Numbered from the stretch's first letter, positions 17,783 to 26,212 are shown. The stretch is DNA of 64,000 nucleotides from Roseburia faecis (GCF_001406815.1 NZ_CVRR01000005.1:1-64000), one strand, 5' to 3'. Translations and numbers: made by a program. The notes: generated by a model from the letters alone, not told the origin.

Positions 17783-17811
17783 ATCATACATGGTATTTTC
17801 TAAATTGTCAA
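17783..17811 (-). promoter_or_regulatory. Promoter of tRNA-Thr
   Basis: TTGACA (plus 17806-17811) and TATGAT (plus 17783-17788) are 17 bases apart on the minus strand, 26 bases before the tRNA. Confidence 0.8.
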
Positions 17812-17843
17812 GAATTTTTTAATTATTTTATCAAATTACAGTT

Positions 17844-17954
17844 CCCAGCGTGTTGCCGTTTTCTCCTGATGTGATCCGCAATGATTACAGCCCGGAAAAC
17901 ATGCCCCTATGGGTCAGGGCTGTAATCATGCAATCATTTGCACCGCAGTGCAAA
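17844..17954. repeat. Structured intergenic element with nested inverted repeats
   Basis: The stretch between the tRNA-Thr promoter and the metallophosphoesterase stop contains a perfect 13-base inverted repeat (17881-17893 and 17917-17929, arms ATGATTACAGCCC) with a 23-base loop that itself holds CCCCTATGGG. A second hairpin TTTGCAC/GTGCAAA lies at 17937-17954, close to the gene end, and may serve as its terminator. The region is GC-richer than its flanks. It looks like an interspersed palindromic element or a small structured RNA; one copy only is visible here. Confidence 0.45.
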
Positions 17955-17989
17955 GCCTGACAGTATAACGCGTGGTTATCAGACAATTT

Positions 17990-18580
17990 TTAAATTTCAA
18001 TTACATATCTCTCATATGCATTGATCACTTTGGTATCTCCGATGAAATCCTCCCGCGGAATATCCCTTCCATAATTCATATGCATATGTCCATGTACAAA
18101 ATATTTCGGATGGTATTTGTTAATCACACGATAAAATGCATCAAACCCTTTATGGCAAAGATCTTCCCCATCATGCATACCGCCTGCCGGGGCATGTGTC
18201 ACCAAAATATCAATGCCCCCTTTTCGGCGTATTTTCCAGAAAAGTCTCCGGATGCGGCGTTCCATCTGCACTTCCGTATACTGGTTCACCCCTGGTTTAT
18301 AACGGTAAGATCCTCCCAGTCCGAGAATCCTTATCCCATGAAACATATACACGGTATCTTCAATACAGATACATCCCTCCGGTGGCTTTCTTTCGTACTT
18401 ATCATCATGGTTTCCATGCACATACAATACCGGAACTGCAATCATCGTTGCGATAAATGACAGATAATCTGCTTTCAGGTCACCACAGGAAATTACCAGG
18501 TCAATATCCGCATAGTCTTCTTTTCGAAAGAAATCCCAGATTTTCTGAGATTCTTCATCTGCTATTACTAGTATCTTCAT
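17990..18580 (-). CDS. Calcineurin-like metallophosphoesterase with altered first motif
   Basis: The 196-residue protein has the YfcE/MJ0936-type fold signatures: CGDLKADYL, YVHGNHDD, VTHAPAGG and YFVHGHMHMN. The usual first metal motif DxH is changed: the start reads MKILVIADEESQKIW, so Asp8 is kept but the His is Glu10. Activity with a different metal set is possible. The substrate is unknown. Its ATG overlaps the stop of the ParB-like/BMP fusion gene by one base (TAATG), so the two are translationally coupled and probably work together. Confidence 0.85.
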   Translation of the reverse strand: MKILVIADEESQKIWDFFRKEDYADIDLVISCGDLKADYLSFIATMIAVPVLYVHGNHDDKYERKPPEGCICIEDTVYMFHGIRILGLGGSYRYKPGVNQYTEVQMERRIRRLFWKIRRKGGIDILVTHAPAGGMHDGEDLCHKGFDAFYRVINKYHPKYFVHGHMHMNYGRDIPREDFIGDTKVINAYERYVIEI

Positions 18581-20496
18581 TATTTCATTTTTTCCTCTAC
18601 ACCTTTTATCTGGACAACCGGACGTGCCTCTGCACGTAATTCTCCCATTGTCGGTATCTCCCCAATGACATTATCTGTCAGCCAGTCCATCTCCATGATG
18701 GCTTCCGGTTTCATGGCTTTATCCTTCTTGTTTTTGAGTGTCCCGTCCTGTGCACGGATTTCTCCGTAAAACGGCACAATATCTCCCTTTTTAATATCAC
18801 TCTTTAAGTGATCCACCAGACGCTTGACCCCGGTCGGTACATTCTTCGAACAGATCAGGTCAATCACACCCGCAGACATTCCCCACCAGTAGTTGAGTGC
18901 CCTGCCCTCAGAATTTTCTTCCGACTGGTAAGATCCCGCAAGAATACTCTGGATCATTTTTTCATAGAATACACCCCAGTTCCAGAGTGGCATCACCAGA
19001 TTCAGTTTCCTTCCATCCTCCGAACACTCATACAGCCCAAACTGCCTGCCCGGATCGCGCGGTGTAATCATATCCTGATCCGATACCACCTGAATATTGT
19101 TGTCCTTTAAGAACCGTTCCCTGTCATAATTTTCACTGGTGGACCATGCAAGATAAATCCTTGCCCGTGGATTGGTAAAACTTGCTCCCAGCGCAAAGGC
19201 ATTAATATTTGCGATCATTCCGTATATCGGGTAATCTGCAATATATGCAATCCTGTCATTTTCTGCCAGTGCACCCGCAATCATTCCCGAAAGGAATTTT
19301 GCTTCATACATCCGGGCATAGTACGTGCGGATATACTTATGCGAAGTATTCAGACTGCAGTTTAAAATCTTTACATCCGGATGATCCACAGCCACTTTCA
19401 GACTGTCTTTCATCATCTGCGGTGCCACCTCAAATATGATATCTGCCCCCTGACGGATCACGTCATTCAGCACCTGCTCCGTGCGTTCCTCCGTCACATC
19501 ATTGACACAGATGGTCTTCATCTGATCCGGGAACGTCTCTTCCAGATAATTGCGCCCAAGGTCATGCGCATAAATCCAATCGGATGTATCCGGTGATTTT
19601 GGATACAGGAATGCCACGGTAAATTTCTTTGCTGACGATGGCATAAAGTAACTGAAGATGTTTCTTCCCTTACGCTCTTCTGCCGCCAGCGGATCCATGA
19701 CCAGACCAACACTCTGTTTCTCTGTGAGCATGACAAACTCATTCCAGCATTTCACAATATTTAAACTCAGCTCATCATCCGACATGCCAAGAACCGTATT
19801 GTAACCGTATACATTGATAAATGCAGTCAGCGCATCCCCCACCCGGATCGGAAGCTTGCGCCCTCCGCGGAACTCATATGCCTTTGTGAAATGATTGACC
19901 AGACTGTTAAATTCCATTCGGGTATCCGCATCCCATATGGCAGTGGATCCCATCAGTGCAAGCAGTTTATCCACCATACCGATTTTGGAAAATTCGATAT
20001 TGTTCAATCCCGAAATCTGATTAAACTTCATATATTCATAATATAATTTTACGTCCTCATCCTCGGAATACTTTGGAATCTTACGTGTCACGTTGGCGAC
20101 AATGGAATCTGCCTTAAAATACTTCAGTACACTGACACGCTTGTTTCCCTCCACCACATAATAACGGTTCATATATTCATAAGCAACAATCGGATCCCGG
20201 ATACCTTCGTTTACCTGTGCATCGGACAGCGCAATCCATTTGCATGCAAACTCTGTATCCGCATCGAGGATCGGCATAAAATTGGCTGCAAAAGAATACG
20301 TTCTTCCTTTCGTCGCCGTACCAACCACAAAATCCAATGGTATCTGCATCAGCCCCATATTCTGTTCCGTCTGGATATTTTCTCTGGATAAAATATCATC
20401 CAGAACCGGCAGATAGGGAAAGCGCCCCTGCGAAACGCATGCCTTATATTCTTTTTTTCCAAGTTTGAGTGCTTCCTGATATTCGTTATCTCCCAT
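18580..20496 (-). CDS. Cytoplasmic ParB-like / BMP-type ligand-binding fusion protein
   Basis: The 638-residue protein lacks a signal peptide or lipobox. The N-terminal half (about 60-170) has a ParB/Srx-like core with RDPIVAYEY and YYVVEGNKRVSVLKYF, followed by a helical segment. The C-terminal half (about 295-620) matches the BMP family of nucleoside-binding proteins: FTVAFLYPKSPDTSDWIYAH, GADIIFEVAPQMM, then AGALAENDRIAYIADYPIYG. BMP proteins normally sit outside the membrane with an ABC importer; none is near. A cytoplasmic sensor of a nucleoside-like ligand, signalling through the ParB-like part or the coupled phosphoesterase, is an inference. Automatic annotation would call it an ABC transporter binding protein. 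Confidence 0.8.
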   Translation of the reverse strand: MGDNEYQEALKLGKKEYKACVSQGRFPYLPVLDDILSRENIQTEQNMGLMQIPLDFVVGTATKGRTYSFAANFMPILDADTEFACKWIALSDAQVNEGIRDPIVAYEYMNRYYVVEGNKRVSVLKYFKADSIVANVTRKIPKYSEDEDVKLYYEYMKFNQISGLNNIEFSKIGMVDKLLALMGSTAIWDADTRMEFNSLVNHFTKAYEFRGGRKLPIRVGDALTAFINVYGYNTVLGMSDDELSLNIVKCWNEFVMLTEKQSVGLVMDPLAAEERKGRNIFSYFMPSSAKKFTVAFLYPKSPDTSDWIYAHDLGRNYLEETFPDQMKTICVNDVTEERTEQVLNDVIRQGADIIFEVAPQMMKDSLKVAVDHPDVKILNCSLNTSHKYIRTYYARMYEAKFLSGMIAGALAENDRIAYIADYPIYGMIANINAFALGASFTNPRARIYLAWSTSENYDRERFLKDNNIQVVSDQDMITPRDPGRQFGLYECSEDGRKLNLVMPLWNWGVFYEKMIQSILAGSYQSEENSEGRALNYWWGMSAGVIDLICSKNVPTGVKRLVDHLKSDIKKGDIVPFYGEIRAQDGTLKNKKDKAMKPEAIMEMDWLTDNVIGEIPTMGELRAEARPVVQIKGVEEKMK

Positions 20497-20537
20497 TTTT
20501 TCTCCTTTCTACGGTTATTCCATGTTTTGTTATTCCA

Positions 20538-20566
20538 ATTTTACCACATCTGTGTTATGATACCAA
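20538..20566 (-). promoter_or_regulatory. Promoter of the ParB/BMP-phosphoesterase operon
   Basis: TTGGTA (plus 20561-20566) and TAAAAT (plus 20538-20543) are 17 bases apart, and the -10 is extended by TGTGG. It lies 42 bases before the start codon. Confidence 0.6.
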
Positions 20567-20613
20567 TGAAAAGTGAAAAAAAGCAAAGATTTTCTTTCTT
20601 TATGTGCTAAAAT

Positions 20614-20623
20614 TTGCTATAAT
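20614..20623 (+). promoter_or_regulatory. Extended -10 promoter of the CheC-CheY operon
   Basis: TTTGCTATAAT contains a TGn extended -10 with TATAAT at 20618-20623, 35 bases before the start codon. The -35 (20595-20600) is a poor match, as is common with extended -10 elements. No sigma-D (FliA) type sequence is seen. Confidence 0.55.
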
Positions 20624-20657
20624 CAAATGTAGTAATAGGTACTATGGAGGAAATTCT

Positions 20658-21239
20658 ATGGAGAATATCACGAAAGAACAGGCTGATATCATCGGTGAAG
20701 TTGCAAATATCTGTACAGGTACTGCGGCTACCGCCCTCAGTATGATCATCAACCGTTCAACAAACATTACCACTCCGCTTGTAGAAGTACTGGACAAAGA
20801 AGACACGCTGGAAAGTGACAACCATATTCTGGTCAAGGTTCCATACACAAGCGGCTTAGACGGGACAAATCTTATGGTCCTGGATGTTCAGGATGCGCTG
20901 GTCATTGCAAGTCTTATGATGGGCGGTGACGGTCGTAATCTTTCCAATCTGCAGCTCGATGATCTCACGTTATCAGCAATTGCAGAAGCCATGAACCAGA
21001 TGTGTGGATCCATTGCCACATCTATGGCGTCACTGTTATCCAGACCGACGGATATTGGATTTCCGCTTATCAATTCAAAGAATCGCAAGACTTTCGAGAT
21101 TCCGGATGAACTATGTAATGGAACGGATATCGTCAAGGTCACTTTTCGCCTGACCGTGGAAGACTTGATCGATAGCGAGCTGATACAGTTATACCCTATC
21201 AGCATAGTAAAACAGATTTTAAAACAGGAGGATATATAA
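20658..21239 (+). CDS. CheC/FliY-type chemotaxis phosphatase
   Basis: CheC-family proteins dephosphorylate CheY-P. The 193-residue protein has both signature helices. The first reads DIIGEVANIC (Glu14, Asn17) with a Pro 22 residues later, and the second reads SAIAEAMNQM (Glu110, Asn113) with a similarly placed Pro, so both active sites look intact. There is no C-terminal FliN domain, which separates it from full-length FliY. ATG 20658 is preceded by GGAGG at 7 bases; the open frame to 20604 lacks a site. It is followed without any spacer by a cheY gene, its expected substrate. Confidence 0.85.
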   Translation: MENITKEQADIIGEVANICTGTAATALSMIINRSTNITTPLVEVLDKEDTLESDNHILVKVPYTSGLDGTNLMVLDVQDALVIASLMMGGDGRNLSNLQLDDLTLSAIAEAMNQMCGSIATSMASLLSRPTDIGFPLINSKNRKTFEIPDELCNGTDIVKVTFRLTVEDLIDSELIQLYPISIVKQILKQEDI

Positions 21240-21599
21240 ATGGCAAAGATATTAATCGTTGATGATGCAGCATTCATGCGAATGATGCTCAAGGACATTC
21301 TGACAAAGGGCGGATTTGAGATCGCTGGTGAAGCAGCAGACGGTGTAGAGGCCGTTGCAAAGTATAATGAGTTGAAACCAGATCTGGTTACTCTTGACAT
21401 CACGATGCCAAACAAAGACGGTATTCAGGCACTCAAGGAGATCAAAGCAGCTGATCCAAACGCTACATGCGTTATGTGTTCTGCAATGGGACAGCAGTCC
21501 ATGGTTATTGAGGCAATCCAGTCCGGCGCAAAGGATTTCATTGTTAAGCCGTTTCAGGCAGACCGTGTATTAGAGTCCATCCGAAAAGTATTAGGATAA
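21240..21599 (+). CDS. CheY-type single-domain response regulator
   Basis: The 119-residue protein is a bare receiver domain: acidic pair Asp8-Asp9, phosphoacceptor Asp53 in VTLDITMP, the switch Ser in VMCSAMG and Lys in FIVKPF. Its start codon directly follows the stop of the cheC-like gene. The pair, isolated here from kinases and receptors, may serve flagellar chemotaxis or another phosphorelay output; the strain's motility cannot be judged from this window. Confidence 0.9.
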   Translation: MAKILIVDDAAFMRMMLKDILTKGGFEIAGEAADGVEAVAKYNELKPDLVTLDITMPNKDGIQALKEIKAADPNATCVMCSAMGQQSMVIEAIQSGAKDFIVKPFQADRVLESIRKVLG

Positions 21600-21613
21600 A
21601 TCTTATCGTATTA

Positions 21614-21647
21614 AAAAAGGAGCACCATATATGGATGCTCCTTTTCT
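21614..21647. terminator. Bidirectional terminator between cheY and mecA
   Basis: The arms GGAGCA and TGCTCC with inner CCATATATGG form a hairpin. TTTT follows on the plus strand and TTTTTT on the minus strand, so it can end both convergent transcripts. Confidence 0.85.
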
Positions 21648-21700
21648 ATTTCTTGTTTTTGCAATCGTCTATTCTTATTTTCTGACAAAATACAGTTCTT

Positions 21701-22354
21701 TTACAATTGCCGGAGTTGCTGCAGGGCATCATTTTTCAAAATACAGATGCCGTGTTCCTGTATGAACGCTTTCCGCTCCGCTCCGACAAGAATATCCTGT
21801 GCATATTCATCCGTCAGATTCGAGAGTCTCCTTAAACTGCCCTCTTCCATACCGGAAAATGTAAGGATCAGCATATAGCGATCCTCGTATTTATAAAGCT
21901 GACCCGTAGGCAGATCCGGTGGCATAATGTTTTTTGCATAACGGAGCAGCCTATCAAAATCCGCAAACACTATCGTGGCATAAACAGGAACCTGATCCGG
22001 ATTTCCCTCGTTTTGCCGTGCTTCATTAATCTGTGCCCACTTCTGCTGTGGAATTGCATTCATCAGTCCATTGACAATATCTTTCAGATGCTCCATCATT
22101 TCATCCGATCCCGGATGCTCCGAAAACGTAAGTGCCAGCGTATGGTCTGACATAAAATCAGCACGCACTGTCTTGATGCCCAGTTCAAATTTTGTTTCAA
22201 AACTCTGTTCTGCCATATCAAAAATCTGGTTCATAAATTCCTGCGTCCGCTCTCCATTGCTCATAATTTCCTCAATGGTGTATCCCAGATCCTGAATTTC
22301 CTGTTCTGATATTACACAACGAATGGTATGTTTTCCAATTTTTGAAAACTTCAT
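21701..22354 (-). CDS. mecA: Adaptor protein MecA
   Basis: MecA delivers substrates to ClpC-ClpP and activates ClpC hexamer assembly. The 217-residue protein starts with the typical KIGKHTIRCVISEQEIQDLG, has a variable acidic linker (about 80-115), and ends with the C-terminal ClpC-binding domain (about 120-215) containing FADFDRLLRYAKNI. Family length is 210-240. It is the last gene of the cysS-mrnC-rlmB-sigH operon, 4 bases after sigH. ClpC is encoded in the same window (2202-4646). The position next to sigH differs from Bacillus. Confidence 0.85.
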   Translation of the reverse strand: MKFSKIGKHTIRCVISEQEIQDLGYTIEEIMSNGERTQEFMNQIFDMAEQSFETKFELGIKTVRADFMSDHTLALTFSEHPGSDEMMEHLKDIVNGLMNAIPQQKWAQINEARQNEGNPDQVPVYATIVFADFDRLLRYAKNIMPPDLPTGQLYKYEDRYMLILTFSGMEEGSLRRLSNLTDEYAQDILVGAERKAFIQEHGICILKNDALQQLRQL

Positions 22355-22358
22355 ACGC

Positions 22359-22946
22359 TCACCCTCTTTCCTCCAGATGATTCATCTGCCTGATCTTTTG
22401 ACGTATTCTCTGTAATGCATTGTCGACAGATTTCGGGCTTTTCTTCATCAGCCCTGCGATCTGCATATAGTTATTTCCGTCCAGATAAAATTGCAACACC
22501 TGTTTTTCCATCGGACTTAACCGGCTGTTCACCCGGTTCCACAAATCCCTGGACACTTCCTGTTCGATCACCAGCTGCTCCGGGCTGCTGGTAAACCCAA
22601 TACTGCCTTCTGCCCCCTGCTCAAAAAAAGATAAATAGGAATTCAAAGGCTGATGCTTTTTTCTGTTGGATGCCTCTATTGCAGAATACAGCTGACGATG
22701 AATACACAACCCTGCAAAATGGAAAAAACTGCTGTCTTTGTCCAGACAAAAATCCCGGATGGCCTTAAACAATCCAATCATGCCTTCCTGAATCAGATCA
22801 TCGGTTTCTCCTCCGATCAGATACATGGCATTGGCATATTTGCGGACAAGCGGCTTATATTTTTCGAGAATATAGTCCGTGATCTCTGTTTCTCCCTGCC
22901 GGAGTCTTTCAATCAATTTCTCATCCGTACAAGCATCATACTTCAT
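22359..22946 (-). CDS. sigH: RNA polymerase sigma factor, SigH-like
   Basis: The 195-residue sigma-70 family protein has region 2 (about 20-95, with DDLIQEGMIGLFKAIRDF) and region 4 (about 140-190, with LSPMEKQVLQFYLDGNNYM and an HTH around KSVDNALQRIRQKI). The gene order mrnC-rlmB-sigH is the classical position of Spo0H/SigH in Firmicutes, where it serves early sporulation and stationary-phase genes. It starts 7 bases after rlmB. It is slightly shorter than Bacillus SigH (218). The yacP gene usually found between rlmB and sigH is absent. Confidence 0.85.
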   Translation of the reverse strand: MKYDACTDEKLIERLRQGETEITDYILEKYKPLVRKYANAMYLIGGETDDLIQEGMIGLFKAIRDFCLDKDSSFFHFAGLCIHRQLYSAIEASNRKKHQPLNSYLSFFEQGAEGSIGFTSSPEQLVIEQEVSRDLWNRVNSRLSPMEKQVLQFYLDGNNYMQIAGLMKKSPKSVDNALQRIRQKIRQMNHLEERG

Positions 22947-22953
22947 TCTTTTC

Positions 22954-23724
22954 TTATCCCTTCTTCATCCTCTGACGCACAATCTCATACGAGAGAACTC
23001 CTGCAGCCACCGATGCATTTAAGGAATCAATATCTCCCTTCATTGGAATGGAAGCCACCATATCACAGTTTTTCTTTACGAGCGGACTGACTCCATCTCC
23101 CTCATTTCCGATCACCAGACCGATCGGTCCGGTCAGATCCATATCGTACATTAAGGTTCCATCCATATCCGCACACACAAACCACATACCGCGGTCTTTG
23201 AGTTCTTTCATGGTATTGGAGATATTTGTCACTTTTGCTACCGGTACATAATTAACCGCACCTGCCGATGTACGTGCGACGGTCGGTGTCAGTCCTACGG
23301 CACGGCGTTTTGGAATGATTACACCATGTGCCCCTGCCTGATTGGCGGTACGGATAATTGCCCCCAGATTATGTGGATCTTCGATTCCGTCTAAAATCAG
23401 GATAAACGGTGGTTCTCCCTTTTTTTCTGCAAGTGCCAGAATGTCTTCCACCCTGGCATAATCATATGCTGCACTGACAGCAATCACACCCTGGTGCTTT
23501 CCCGTCTCGGAAATCTGATCGAGGCGTTCTTTTGTCACATAATTGACGATTGTATCGTGCTTTCTTGCCTCTCTGGTAATGGATCTGACCGGTCCATCCT
23601 GACAGCCGTCCAGAACATATAATTTATCGATTGTCTTGCCAGAACGAAATGCCTCAAGGACAGCGTTGCGTCCTTCGATATGATTTTCTTTCATTCCGGT
23701 AAATGTTTTTTTTTCGTCTTCCAT
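22954..23724 (-). CDS. rlmB: 23S rRNA (guanosine-2'-O)-methyltransferase RlmB
   Basis: This SPOUT-class enzyme methylates the 2'-OH of G2251 (E. coli numbering) in the ribosomal P loop. The 256-residue protein has the N-terminal substrate-binding domain (ENHIEGRNAVLEAFRSGK) and the knotted catalytic domain with motif 1 ILDGIEDPHNLGAIIRTANQ, motif 2 GLVIGNEGDGVSP and motif 3 IPMKGDIDSLNASVAAGVL. It starts 11 bases after mrnC. Confidence 0.95.
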   Translation of the reverse strand: MEDEKKTFTGMKENHIEGRNAVLEAFRSGKTIDKLYVLDGCQDGPVRSITREARKHDTIVNYVTKERLDQISETGKHQGVIAVSAAYDYARVEDILALAEKKGEPPFILILDGIEDPHNLGAIIRTANQAGAHGVIIPKRRAVGLTPTVARTSAGAVNYVPVAKVTNISNTMKELKDRGMWFVCADMDGTLMYDMDLTGPIGLVIGNEGDGVSPLVKKNCDMVASIPMKGDIDSLNASVAAGVLSYEIVRQRMKKG

Positions 23725-23735
23725 AATTTTTTACC

Positions 23736-24170
23736 TTATAAACGCAGATGCAAACCATCTGCTGCTTCCTTAATCAATGAAACCAGTCGGTCGAACCGGT
23801 CCGTCAGATACAGATATCCCACCAGTGCCTCCAGCCCCGTTGCCTTACGGTAATCCGCCATCGTTGCATTTTTTGCCATGGTTGCCGACTTGGCATTGCG
23901 TCCTCTGCGATAGATGTCCGCTTCTTCCTCCGTAAGCATCGGTTCAAGATATTGTATGATAACTGCCTGCGTATGTGCTTTTACAATCTGACTCGTCCGG
24001 TGATGCAGCTGGTTGGGACGGGTATTTCCCTTGCCCACAACAACCGACCGGATCACCAGATCAAAAACACCATCCCCGATATAAGCCAGTGTCAGTGGGG
24101 AATAGGTCCGGATATCGACATCCGGAACCTCAAATTTTTTCTTGATGTATGCGTCAATTCCTTCACTCAT
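23736..24170 (-). CDS. mrnC: Mini-ribonuclease III (MrnC)
   Basis: MrnC matures 23S rRNA in Firmicutes; it is an RNase III catalytic domain without the dsRNA-binding domain. The 144 residues include TLAYIGDGVFDLVIRSVVV with the metal-binding Asp, and ATMADYRKATGLEALVGYLY with a second acidic set. The start at 24170 overlaps the cysS stop as ATGA and is preceded by GGGAG at 9 bases. Its place between cysS and rlmB is conserved. Confidence 0.94.
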   Translation of the reverse strand: MSEGIDAYIKKKFEVPDVDIRTYSPLTLAYIGDGVFDLVIRSVVVGKGNTRPNQLHHRTSQIVKAHTQAVIIQYLEPMLTEEEADIYRRGRNAKSATMAKNATMADYRKATGLEALVGYLYLTDRFDRLVSLIKEAADGLHLRL

Positions 24171-25597
24171 GCATTGCGCTCCCATACGACACCTTCGCGG
24201 GTATCTTTGATGGTGATGCCCCGTGCAAGAAGCTCGTCGCGGATTGCATCTGCACGGGCAAAATCTTTCGCTTTCTTTGCCCCGGCACGCTCCGCAATCT
24301 TTTCATTGATGAACTGTTCCAGTTCTGCATCCACGCTCGTTCCCGCGTCCAGTCTCTCCTGACCTGCAGTTGTCAGATTCAGTGCCAGCACCTGGTCAAA
24401 ATCATTCAGCAGTGCCAGCTTTGTCTTTTCACTGATATCTGCCTTTACCACGTCATAGACGATGGTCAGTGCCATGGAAGTATTCAGATCATCACGGATT
24501 GCATCTGCAAACTTTTTACGGAATGCTTCAAATGCTTCCTGCTCCATCTCTCCCTCATCTTTGAAGGTGGCAATCTTTTTTACTAATTTTTCGTATGCAC
24601 TCTCTACGTTGTCCAGATTGTCATAAGAAAATACGAGTGGCTTACGATAATGAGACTGCAGACAGAACATACGGTATGCCAGAGGATCGTATCCTTTGCT
24701 CTCCAATAGAGATACCGTCAGGAAATCGCCCTTGGACTTACTCATTTTTCCGGTCTGGTCATTCAGGTGGTTTACATGGAACCAGTATGGGCACCATTTG
24801 TGTCCCAGATAGCTTTCGGACTGTGCAATCTCGTTTGTATGGTGTGGAAAAATATTATCTACTCCGCCACAGTGAATATCCATATACTCCCCCAGATGTT
24901 TGATTCCGATGCAGGAGCACTCAATATGCCATCCCGGATATCCAACACCCCATGGGCTGTCCCACTTCAATGCCTGATCCTCGAATTTGGATTTTGTAAA
25001 CCAGAGAACAAAATCGTTTTTATTCCGTTTATTTTCATCTTCCTCCACATCGTCACGCACGCCGACCTGCAGCTGTTCCTTTTCGACTGCGGAAGAAAAT
25101 ACAAAATAATCCTCCAGTCTGCTGGTATCAAAATAAACATTTCCACCGGCCTGATAAGCATATCCCTTTTTAAGAAGTACCTCGATCATGTGAATAAATT
25201 CCGGAATGCAATGGGTTGCAGGTTCTACCACATCCGCTTTTTTGATATTTAATTTCCGGCAATCCTCAAAAAATGCATCTGCATAAAATTTTGCCACTTC
25301 CATAACGGTCTTGTGCTCACGCTTAGCACCTTTTAACATTTTGTCTTCCCCCGTATCCGCATCGGAAGAAAGGTGTCCCACGTCCGTGATATTCATGACG
25401 CGCTTTACATCATACCCCACATAGGAAAGTCCACGCACAAGAATATCCTCCATGATATAGGTACGCAGATTCCCGATATGCGCAAAATGATAAACGGTCG
25501 GTCCACAGGTATACATTTTGATTTTGCCATCTTCGTGCGGTATCACTGTCTCAATCTTTCTTGTCAGTGTATTGTAAAAGCGAAATTGATTCTCCAT
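24167..25597 (-). CDS. cysS: Cysteinyl-tRNA synthetase
   Basis: The class I enzyme charges tRNA-Cys. The 476-residue protein shows the HIGH-type motif in YHFAHIGNLRTY, the zinc ligands Cys31 (in YTCGPTVY) and a later CSC/HxxxE group (GWHIECSCIG and HHTNEIAQSE), and the KMSKS loop in GKMSKSKGDF. The C-terminal anticodon-binding part is complete. It heads the mrnC-rlmB-sigH-mecA operon. The leader of about 75 bases to ispF has no room for a T-box. Confidence 0.96.
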   Translation of the reverse strand: MENQFRFYNTLTRKIETVIPHEDGKIKMYTCGPTVYHFAHIGNLRTYIMEDILVRGLSYVGYDVKRVMNITDVGHLSSDADTGEDKMLKGAKREHKTVMEVAKFYADAFFEDCRKLNIKKADVVEPATHCIPEFIHMIEVLLKKGYAYQAGGNVYFDTSRLEDYFVFSSAVEKEQLQVGVRDDVEEDENKRNKNDFVLWFTKSKFEDQALKWDSPWGVGYPGWHIECSCIGIKHLGEYMDIHCGGVDNIFPHHTNEIAQSESYLGHKWCPYWFHVNHLNDQTGKMSKSKGDFLTVSLLESKGYDPLAYRMFCLQSHYRKPLVFSYDNLDNVESAYEKLVKKIATFKDEGEMEQEAFEAFRKKFADAIRDDLNTSMALTIVYDVVKADISEKTKLALLNDFDQVLALNLTTAGQERLDAGTSVDAELEQFINEKIAERAGAKKAKDFARADAIRDELLARGITIKDTREGVVWERNA

Positions 25598-25672
25598 TGT
25601 GTCTGTCCTTCCATCTGTTTCTTCTTATATATTTTAAGTGTACAATATTTTCCGGCAAAAGTCACGTCTTAT

Positions 25673-26212
25673 CTATGATCTGCTGCACCCGGAACATCCT
25701 GCACATTTACTCCCGCCCCCGACAACCATACTGCTCTCATAAAATCCGTTCAGCATACAGATTGCCTGTGACGAAATTCCTTCTTCCGTTCCGGTAAACC
25801 CAAGTCCTTCCTCGGTCGTTGCCTTGATATTGATCTGCTCCTTTGCAATGCCAAGGGTCTTTGCAATATTCTTCTCCATCTGCGCAATATACGGACGCAG
25901 CTTTGGCTTCTGTGCAATCACTGTCGCATCAATATTTTCTACCACATAACCATTCTTTTCCAGTAAAAGACGCACATGTTCGAGCAGTTTCATGCTGGAA
26001 ATTCCCTTATACTGCGGATCGGTATCCGGAAAATGTTTTCCGATATCCCCGAGTGCTGCAGCACCAAGCAGTGCATCCATGATTGCATGCACAAGCACAT
26101 CCGCATCCGAATGTCCGAGCAGTCCCAGTGTATGCGGAATCTCCACACCTCCGAGAATCAGTGGCCGTCCCTCCACCAGTTTGTGTACATCATAACCCAT
26201 TCCTACACGCAT
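25673..26212 (-). CDS. ispF: 2-C-methyl-D-erythritol 2,4-cyclodiphosphate synthase with cysteine-rich tail
   Basis: IspF closes the cyclodiphosphate ring in the MEP pathway of isoprenoid synthesis. The 179 residues contain the zinc ligands in GYDVHKL (Asp8, His10) and the loop [20 protein letters not shown] with His42. The core ends near residue 158, the usual family length. About 20 extra residues follow: a glycine run and then CAGCSGC, three cysteines spaced like a small metal site or a disulfide-prone tail. This extension is unusual; its role is unknown. ispF lies 75 bases upstream of cysS with no clear terminator between, so they may be co-transcribed. Confidence 0.95.
   Translation of the reverse strand: MRVGMGYDVHKLVEGRPLILGGVEIPHTLGLLGHSDADVLVHAIMDALLGAAALGDIGKHFPDTDPQYKGISSMKLLEHVRLLLEKNGYVVENIDATVIAQKPKLRPYIAQMEKNIAKTLGIAKEQINIKATTEEGLGFTGTEEGISSQAICMLNGFYESSMVVGGGSKCAGCSGCSRS

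Noticed and set aside
25598-25672. T-box leader before cysS
   Set aside because: Only 75 bases separate cysS from ispF and no T-box sequence or stem is present.
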